From NCBI GenBank assembly GCA_021786385.1, contig JAJYNJ010000036.1, forward strand, positions 1-40,987: 40,987 bases of DNA, given 5' to 3'. The DNA is from Chloroflexota bacterium. Its GTDB lineage: Bacteria > Chloroflexota > Limnocylindria > Limnocylindrales > CSP1-4. Of the stretch, positions 36,144-40,987 are shown piece by piece; the stretch's first letter is position 1, and every line of letters starts with the position of its first letter. The notes beneath the pieces were generated by a model. The model had not been told where the DNA came from. It searched no databases and saw nothing but the letters and a program-made list of their open reading frames with translations. The position numbers were made by a program, and so were the translations under genes.

Positions 36144-37096
36144 TAGGCGCGCCCCGCCGTGAGCGAGAGGAAGAGCGTCTCCAGGTCGTTGCCGGATTCG
36201 AGGCCGGTGGCGTAGATGCCCGCCTCGGCCAACACGCGGTTCACCTCGCCGGCCCGCGACGGGGCGACGCGGACCGTGATCCAGCCGTCGACGCGACCCG
36301 AACCGGCCTCCTCCCAGACGGCCTCCGGGCCCGCGAAACGCTCGAGCAGGCGCCGGGCGGCCGGCGCGTCGCCCGGCGTGACGCGCACCCGCACGTGGCC
36401 GGTTTCCTGCAGCAGGCGCTCGAGAGGCCCCTGGCGCAGGAGTCGGCCGTGGTCGATGATGCCGACCACGTCGGCCAGCTGTTCGATCTCGGGCAAGATG
36501 TGGCTCGAGACGAAGACGGTCCGGCCCCGCGCGGCCAGGTAGCGGAGGGTCCCGCGCATGGCGACGATGCCGGCAGGGTCGAGTCCGTTGGCCGGTTCGT
36601 CGAGCACCAGGAGCTGCGGGTCGGAGAGCAGCGCCGCCGCGATCCCCAGGCGCTGCCGCATCCCGGTGGAGTAGTTGCCGACGCGGTCGTGTGCACGGTC
36701 CCGCAGCCCGACCAGCTCGAGCACCTCGTCGACCCGTCCGCGGGCGGGCGGCGCGCCGGTTGCGCCGATGACGCGCAGGTTGTCCCTCCCCGAGAGGTAT
36801 GGGTAGAAGGCGGGCGACTCGATCAGCGCACCGACCCGCGCCAGGCGCCGGCGGTCGCGCCAGGTGAAGGGCTGGCCGAGCAGTTCGATCTGCCCGCTGT
36901 CGGGTCGGATCAACCCGACGAGGCAGCGGATCGTGGTGGTCTTGCCGGCGCCGTTGGGACCGAGGAAGCCGTAGACCGTGCCGCCCGGCACCGTCAGATC
37001 GAGCCCGACCAGCGCCGGCGTCGTCCCATACGACTTGGTCAGTCCGTGCGTGGCGAGTGCGACCTCCGGCGGAGTCGGCGCGGCAGCGTCGCTCAT
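36143..37096 (-). CDS. ABC transporter ATPase
   Basis: A 317-residue ATPase of the exporter (DrrA/CcmA-like) class. Walker A GPNGAGKTT, signature YSTGMRQRLGIA, Walker B LLVLDEPANGLDP and the switch histidine in FVSSHIL are all present. A C-terminal domain of about 90 residues follows, as in ATPases that pair with ABC-2 permeases. The open frame reaches 37264, but the ATG at 37096 has GGAGG with an 8-base spacer. It begins 16 bases after ruvB. The pair is inserted between ruvB and tgt. Confidence 0.94.
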   Translation of the reverse strand: MSDAAAPTPPEVALATHGLTKSYGTTPALVGLDLTVPGGTVYGFLGPNGAGKTTTIRCLVGLIRPDSGQIELLGQPFTWRDRRRLARVGALIESPAFYPYLSGRDNLRVIGATGAPPARGRVDEVLELVGLRDRAHDRVGNYSTGMRQRLGIAAALLSDPQLLVLDEPANGLDPAGIVAMRGTLRYLAARGRTVFVSSHILPEIEQLADVVGIIDHGRLLRQGPLERLLQETGHVRVRVTPGDAPAARRLLERFAGPEAVWEEAGSGRVDGWITVRVAPSRAGEVNRVLAEAGIYATGLESGNDLETLFLSLTAGRA

Positions 37097-37112
37097 TGGA
37101 GCACCCTCCCCC

Positions 37113-38258
37113 TCATGGCTGCGCCTCGGCGCCCGTATCCGACGCGGGCCGCTCGGCGTCCGGCGCCGCAGCCGCCTCGGTCCGGGCCCCCTCGCTGAGC
37201 AGCCCGTCCCAGAGTCCGACGTCCGTGCGGTCCGCGCGCCGCGGCGCGGGCACTTCGAAACCAAGCCGGCGCAGGTGTTCGCGCGCCCGCTCGGTGGCCA
37301 CGCGGCCCTGCGGGGTACGGTCGAGGAAGCCGAGCTGGAGGAGGTAGGGCTCGTAGACGTCCTCGACGGTCTCGACCTCCTCCCCGATCACGGCGGCCAG
37401 CGCCGCGCCCCCCACCGGGCCCGACGCGAACTTCTGCACGATCGCGAGCAGCAGGCGCCGGTCCGTCGCATCGAGCCCTTCGTCGTCGATCTCCATCTCC
37501 CGCATGGCCGCCTCGGCCTGGGAGGCGCTGATGCGCTCCTGGCCGCGAACCTCGGCGTGGTCGCGGACGCGCCGCAGCAGCCGGTTCACGACGCGCGGCG
37601 TGCCCCTCCCCCGCCGGGCGAGGACCTCGACGGCGTCGTCGTCGATCGCGACACCGAGGATCGCGGCCGAGCGGCGTACGATCGCAGCGAGCTCGGCGGC
37701 GGCGTAGTAATCGAGCCGGTAGATGGCGCCGAAGCGGTCGCGCAGCGGGCCGCCGACCCGGCCGGCCCGGGTGGTGGCCCCGACCACGGTGAACGGCCGC
37801 AGTGAGAGCCGCAAGCTGCGGGCGCTGGGACCGCGGCCGATCATCACGTCGATCACGAAGTCCTCCATGGCCGGATAGAGGATCTCCTCGACCGCGTGGT
37901 TCAGCCGGTGGATCTCGTCGATGAAGAGGACGTCGCGCTCCTCGAGGTTGGTGAGGATCGCCGCGAGATCGCCGGCGCGCTCGACCGCGGGGCCGCTCGT
38001 GGTGTGGATGTTCACGCCGAGCTCGCGGGCGACGATGTTCGCGAGCGTGGTCTTCCCCAGACCCGGCGGACCGTAGAGCAGCACATGGTCGGCGGCCTCA
38101 CCGCGGCGCCGGGCCGCTTCCAGGAGCGTCCCGAGGTTGCGCTTGACCTGTTCCTGCCCGATGTACTCGTCGAGGTGCCGCGGTCGCAGGCTCGTCTCGA
38201 CGACGGCCTCTTCGACGGCCAGCGCGGCAGGTCCCACGACCCGAGGGGCGGCATCCAT
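37113..38258 (-). CDS. ruvB: Holliday junction branch migration helicase RuvB
   Basis: AAA+ motor of the RuvAB complex. The 381 residues include Walker [10 protein letters not shown], Walker [12 protein letters not shown], sensor GATTRAGRV, the arginine finger in PLRDRFG and the C-terminal winged helix. It has a tail of about 45 Ala/Pro/Glu-rich residues beyond the usual end. The ATG at 38258 has a weak ribosome binding site. Unlike the common ruvCAB order, it is separated from ruvA by the plus-strand secreted repeat gene, so it needs its own promoter in 38259-38436, or further away, in a region where none was recognised. Confidence 0.97.
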   Translation of the reverse strand: MDAAPRVVGPAALAVEEAVVETSLRPRHLDEYIGQEQVKRNLGTLLEAARRRGEAADHVLLYGPPGLGKTTLANIVARELGVNIHTTSGPAVERAGDLAAILTNLEERDVLFIDEIHRLNHAVEEILYPAMEDFVIDVMIGRGPSARSLRLSLRPFTVVGATTRAGRVGGPLRDRFGAIYRLDYYAAAELAAIVRRSAAILGVAIDDDAVEVLARRGRGTPRVVNRLLRRVRDHAEVRGQERISASQAEAAMREMEIDDEGLDATDRRLLLAIVQKFASGPVGGAALAAVIGEEVETVEDVYEPYLLQLGFLDRTPQGRVATERAREHLRRLGFEVPAPRRADRTDVGLWDGLLSEGARTEAAAAPDAERPASDTGAEAQP

Positions 38259-38436
38259 CGGCGTCGAGTCTAGCAGGTGCCGGCCGGTCGGAACAGGGAT
38301 CTAGAACGTGCGTTCTGAACGACCGTTGGGCGCCGCAAAACCGGCGGGCGCGCGGCGACGTATGGGTTCCCGAGACGGCACGGGTCCGTCTCGTGAGCGG
38401 CCACCCCGCCGCCCCCACGCTCTGAGGAGATCGTCG

Positions 38437-39135
38437 ATGCGAACCCTGATGTCGAGGCGCCGTCTGTTTGGACGCGGCCTGGTCTCGGCCCTGCTGGTGG
38501 CGGCCACGTCGCTCGGCGGCGCCGGCCTCGTGGCGGCGCAGTCGTACTCGTCCTCGCCATCGCCCCAGCAGAGCGCGACGCCCGCCGCGCCCAGTAGCGT
38601 GCAGCTCGGCACTGCGACGAGCGCGACGTTCGGCCAGTACCTGACCGCCCCCGACGGCCACGCCCTCTACACGCTCTCGTCCGATACCGCGACGGGGAGC
38701 ACCTGCACCGGTCATTGTCTGACGGTTTGGCCGCCGCTCCTGATCGCGCCGGGCGGCTCGATCACGGGCCCGACGGGCGCCAGCGGCGCCTTCTCGACGG
38801 TGGTGCGCACCGACACGGGCGTGACGCAGGTGCGCTACAACGGCCACCCGCTCTACCGGTTCCAGGGTGACACCGCGCCTGGTCAGACGAACGGCGAAGG
38901 GATCCAGGCGCTCGGTGGCATCTGGCACCTCGCGACGCTGACGGCCGCCACGAACACGCCGGCAGCCTCGACGCCTACGACCACTGCCGCACCGTCCACG
39001 TTACCAGCGACCGACACGAGCGGTACGCCGAGTGGCCCGTCTGGCTCGCTCTTGCCCCTCATCCTGGTCGGTCTGCTGGCCCTCGCGGGCGGCCTGATCG
39101 TCGCGAGCCCGCTCCGCCACCGCGCGCGCCCGTAG
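38437..39135 (+). CDS. Secreted repeat protein (PF03640/COG4315-like) with C-terminal membrane anchor
   Basis: A 232-residue exported protein. A signal peptide (residues 1 to about 33) precedes a Ser/Pro/Ala-rich stretch. Two copies of the secreted repeat follow: YLTAPDGHALYTL...CTGHCLTVWPPL and VRYNGHPLYRFQGDTAPG...GGIWHL. These are the Yx(FWY)xxD-type repeats of unknown function often seen near quinone- or heme-associated genes. A Thr/Pro/Ser-rich linker containing LPATD leads to a hydrophobic helix (about 203-223) and a basic tail, as in wall- or membrane-anchored proteins. The frame is open upstream, but GAGGAG with a 7-base spacer supports the ATG at 38437. It is the only plus-strand gene in the right-hand 20 kb and is convergent to ruvA and divergent from ruvB. 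Confidence 0.88.
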   Translation: MRTLMSRRRLFGRGLVSALLVAATSLGGAGLVAAQSYSSSPSPQQSATPAAPSSVQLGTATSATFGQYLTAPDGHALYTLSSDTATGSTCTGHCLTVWPPLLIAPGGSITGPTGASGAFSTVVRTDTGVTQVRYNGHPLYRFQGDTAPGQTNGEGIQALGGIWHLATLTAATNTPAASTPTTTAAPSTLPATDTSGTPSGPSGSLLPLILVGLLALAGGLIVASPLRHRARP

Positions 39136-39142
39136 CGCCAGC

Positions 39143-39174
39143 GTCCCAACGCGCCCCGGACGCGGGGCCCGTTG
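39143..39174. terminator. Hairpin terminator between the secreted repeat gene and ruvA
   Basis: CCCAACGCGCCCCG (39143-39156) pairs with CGGGGCCCGTTGGG (39161-39174) with one mismatch and a 4-base loop. It begins 8 bases after the secreted repeat stop codon. No T-run follows. It probably ends the plus-strand transcript and may act on ruvA transcripts too. Confidence 0.6.
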
Positions 39175-39191
39175 GGCGGCGAGCGGCCAAG

Positions 39192-39222
39192 GACGGCGCC
39201 AGCGGTCTCTGTTGGCGCCGTC
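39192..39222. terminator. Second hairpin in the convergent gap, downstream of ruvA
   Basis: GACGGCGCCA (39192-39201) pairs perfectly with TGGCGCCGTC (39213-39222) around an 11-base loop. It begins 30 bases after the ruvA stop codon on the minus strand, so it is best placed as the ruvA-side terminator. Confidence 0.55.
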
Positions 39223-39251
39223 GCACGCTTCGGCGGCGCGGGGCTCGCAGG

Positions 39252-39854
39252 CTACTCGCGGCTCAGCCGCCGCAGGGCGGCCTTCACGCGCTCTTCGAGC
39301 GACGCCGCGGGCGGGGCATCGGCGAGCGCGCCCCGCGCCGCCTCACGCGCCTCGGCCTGCGAGTAGCCGAGGGCCTGCAGGGCCGCCACGACCTCCGACT
39401 CGGTGGCCCCGGCCAGCGGACCGCGCCCGGGGAGAGTCGCCGCGGCCATCCCCGCCGCGGCGACCTTCTCGCGCAGTTCCAGCACGATGCGCCCCGCCAG
39501 CCGCTTCCCGACGCCGGAGACGGCAGTGAGCACCGCCTCGTCGCCCTGCATCACGGCGAGCTGCAGTTCCGCCACGGGCCGCGACGAGACGATCGCGAGC
39601 GCGACCTTGGGGCCGACCCCGGCGACCGTGAGGAGGAGCGTGAAGAAGCCCAGCTCTTCGGTGCTGCGGAAGCCGTAGAGCGCCTGCGCGTCCTCGCGGA
39701 TCAGGTGGTGCGTGTGCAGCTTGAACCGTTCTCCCTGGCGCGCCGCTGCCAAGGTGGCGGGCCCGGCGAAGACGCGGTAGCCGACGCCACCCGCGTCGAT
39801 CACCAACGAATCCGCAAGGATCGCGTCGACCGTCCCGTTGAGCGAAGCGATCAT
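39252..39854 (-). CDS. ruvA: Holliday junction branch migration protein RuvA
   Basis: Binds four-way junctions and loads RuvB. The 200 residues show the N-terminal OB fold (MIASLNGTV...VGYRVF), helix-hairpin-helix motifs (TVAGVGPKVALAIV and AVSGVGKRLAGRIVLELREKV) and the C-terminal RuvB-binding domain (EVVAALQALGYSQAEA). Length is normal. It lies 58 bases downstream of ruvC. Confidence 0.97.
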   Translation of the reverse strand: MIASLNGTVDAILADSLVIDAGGVGYRVFAGPATLAAARQGERFKLHTHHLIREDAQALYGFRSTEELGFFTLLLTVAGVGPKVALAIVSSRPVAELQLAVMQGDEAVLTAVSGVGKRLAGRIVLELREKVAAAGMAAATLPGRGPLAGATESEVVAALQALGYSQAEAREAARGALADAPPAASLEERVKAALRRLSRE

Positions 39855-39912
39855 CGCGTGGGGCTGGCCGCGCCGATCACGGCGTCCCGCCGAAGGCCCC
39901 GGTCATGGTCAC

Positions 39913-40392
39913 TCAGGCCGCGACCGGCCGGCTGTGCGCCAGGCAGATCGCGATCGCGAGCGCGTCTGCGGCGTCGTCGGGGTGGGGCAGATCCGGGAGT
40001 CCGAGGACGATCTGCACCATGCGCTGCACCTGCTCTTTCGGGGCGCGCCCGTACCCCGTGACCGCCATCTTGACCTCGTTCGGGGTGAATTCGAAGACCG
40101 GCAGACCGTGCTCCGCCGCCGTCAGCAGGATCGCGCCGCGCGCCTGGCCGACCGCGAACGCCGTCTGCACATTGCGGTTGAAGAAGAGCCGCTCGACCGC
40201 CACGAGCGATGGCTCGTGGGTCGCGATCAGGTCCGAGATCGCGGCGCGGATCTCGAGGAGCCGCTCGGCGAGGGGCCGGTCCGCTGGCGTCCGAATGCAA
40301 CCGTAGTCGACGGCCCGGACCCGGGGGCCGATGCGCTCGACCACACCGTACCCGGTGAGCGCCGTGCCCGGGTCGATCCCGAGGACGATCAA
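39913..40392 (-). CDS. ruvC: Holliday junction resolvase RuvC
   Basis: Endonuclease that resolves Holliday junctions. The 159 residues keep the four acidic catalytic residues: D7 in GIDPGT, E67 in AVERLFF, and D140 and D143 in DDAADAL. The start codon is TTG at 40392, overlapping the upstream yebC stop codon as TTGA, with GAGGCGG about 6 bases before it. No other in-frame start would keep D7. Confidence 0.96.
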   Translation of the reverse strand: MIVLGIDPGTALTGYGVVERIGPRVRAVDYGCIRTPADRPLAERLLEIRAAISDLIATHEPSLVAVERLFFNRNVQTAFAVGQARGAILLTAAEHGLPVFEFTPNEVKMAVTGYGRAPKEQVQRMVQIVLGLPDLPHPDDAADALAIAICLAHSRPVAA

Positions 40393-40987
40393 ACGGTGGC
40401 CGCCTCGGCCAGGACCTCATCGGGGATCTCGAAGTTCGCCGTGACGCGCTGCACGTCGTCGTGATCCTCGAGGTGCTCGATCAGTCGGAGGTTCGCGCGC
40501 GCCTTTGCTGCGTCGACCTCGATCATGTTCTTCGGCTGCATCGTCAGCTGCGCCGACTCGATCTTCACGCCGGCCGCCTCCAGCCGACGGCGCACCGCCT
40601 CGAGCTCGGTGGGCGCCGTGTAGACCTCCAACGGATCGGCATCGGTGTCGACGTCGTCGGCGCCCGCGTCGATCGCCAGCAACGCAACCTCATCGGCATC
40701 CTGCCCCTCGCGCGGGATCGTGATCAGGCCGCGCGTCTCGAACTGCCAGGCCACCGCGCCGCCGCCCGCGAGTTGTCCGCCGTGCTTGGTGAAGATGGCG
40801 CGGATGTCGGCGGCGGTGCGGTTGCGGTTGTCGGTGGCAGTTTCGACGAGGATCGCCACACCGCCCGGCCCGTAGCCCTCGTACGTGATCTCCTCGTACT
40901 GTTCCGCTTCGCCGCCGCCGGTGGCCCGCTCGATGGCGCGCTTGATGTTCTCCATCGGCATGTTGACGCCGCGCGCCTTGTCGATCG
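40389..40987 (-). CDS. yebC: YebC/PmpR-family protein (partial)
   Basis: About 199 residues of a protein usually near 245; the 5' end is beyond the window. The visible part starts in [19 protein letters not shown] and continues through [37 protein letters not shown] and the domain ending NFEIPDEVL. The family acts in transcription regulation and in helping ribosomes through polyproline stretches. The stop codon overlaps the ruvC start. yebC-ruvC-ruvA is a widespread gene order. Confidence 0.96.
   Translation of the reverse strand, partial: IDKARGVNMPMENIKRAIERATGGGEAEQYEEITYEGYGPGGVAILVETATDNRNRTAADIRAIFTKHGGQLAGGGAVAWQFETRGLITIPREGQDADEVALLAIDAGADDVDTDADPLEVYTAPTELEAVRRRLEAAGVKIESAQLTMQPKNMIEVDAAKARANLRLIEHLEDHDDVQRVTANFEIPDEVLAEAATV

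Overview
This window is about 41 kb of GC-rich bacterial chromosome, dense with genes and free of recognisable insertion sequences, phage genes, CRISPR arrays, tRNAs or rRNAs. The gene content and order suggest a Chloroflexota-like bacterium. The pointers are a yebC-ruvC-ruvA / ruvB / tgt / recA / recX / RNase Y / ymdB / PHP / miaB / miaA / hflX housekeeping run, a secreted S53 peptidase, a BTAD-type regulator and a proton-poor (Yx(FWY)xxD) secreted repeat protein. The phylum is inferred; no marker search was possible.

Layout. (1) 1-2645, minus strand: start of a radical SAM protein, citrate synthase (gltA) and malate dehydrogenase (mdh), two adjacent TCA-cycle steps. (2) 3472-7490, plus strand: an electron-transfer operon made of a double-ACT protein, an ETF with beta and alpha subunits fused in one chain, and an ETF:quinone-oxidoreductase/FixC-like flavoprotein whose C-terminus carries eight cysteines in a two-cluster FixX-like pattern. 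(3) 8392-9930, plus: a secreted S53 (sedolisin) peptidase behind a 0.9 kb non-coding region with three related dyad sites. (4) 10267-15837, minus: a membrane-anchored GAF-PAS-GAF-EAL c-di-GMP phosphodiesterase and an overlapping pair of MutS-related ATPases. (5) 16155-19888: a minus-strand envelope trio (75-aa protein, four-helix membrane protein, lipoprotein) divergent from a TPR-winged helix-BTAD regulator. (6) 19974-24356, minus: feoA-feoB-feoC ferrous iron uptake and a fatty acyl-CoA synthetase. (7) 24522-40987, minus: the long information-processing run, interrupted only by a plus-strand secreted repeat gene between ruvA and ruvB.

How the genes fit together. Many minus-strand genes from 40987 to 24522 overlap or nearly touch (TTGA, TAATG, ATGA and TGA/GTG junctions), so co-translation is likely: Holliday junction processing, tRNA modification (tgt, miaA, miaB), recombination (recA, recX), RNA decay (RNase Y, YmdB, PHP) and ribosome rescue (HflX). 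The metabolic left third joins acyl-CoA or amino-acid oxidation (ETF, acyl-CoA synthetase elsewhere in the window) to the TCA cycle and the quinone pool. The items most worth a second look are the two-protein ETF/FixCX system with its ACT leader gene, the paired MutS-like ATPases with Asn-Glu in place of the usual Walker B Asp-Glu, and a pair of mutually exclusive hairpins over the RNase Y ribosome binding site. No promoter could be assigned firmly by eye.
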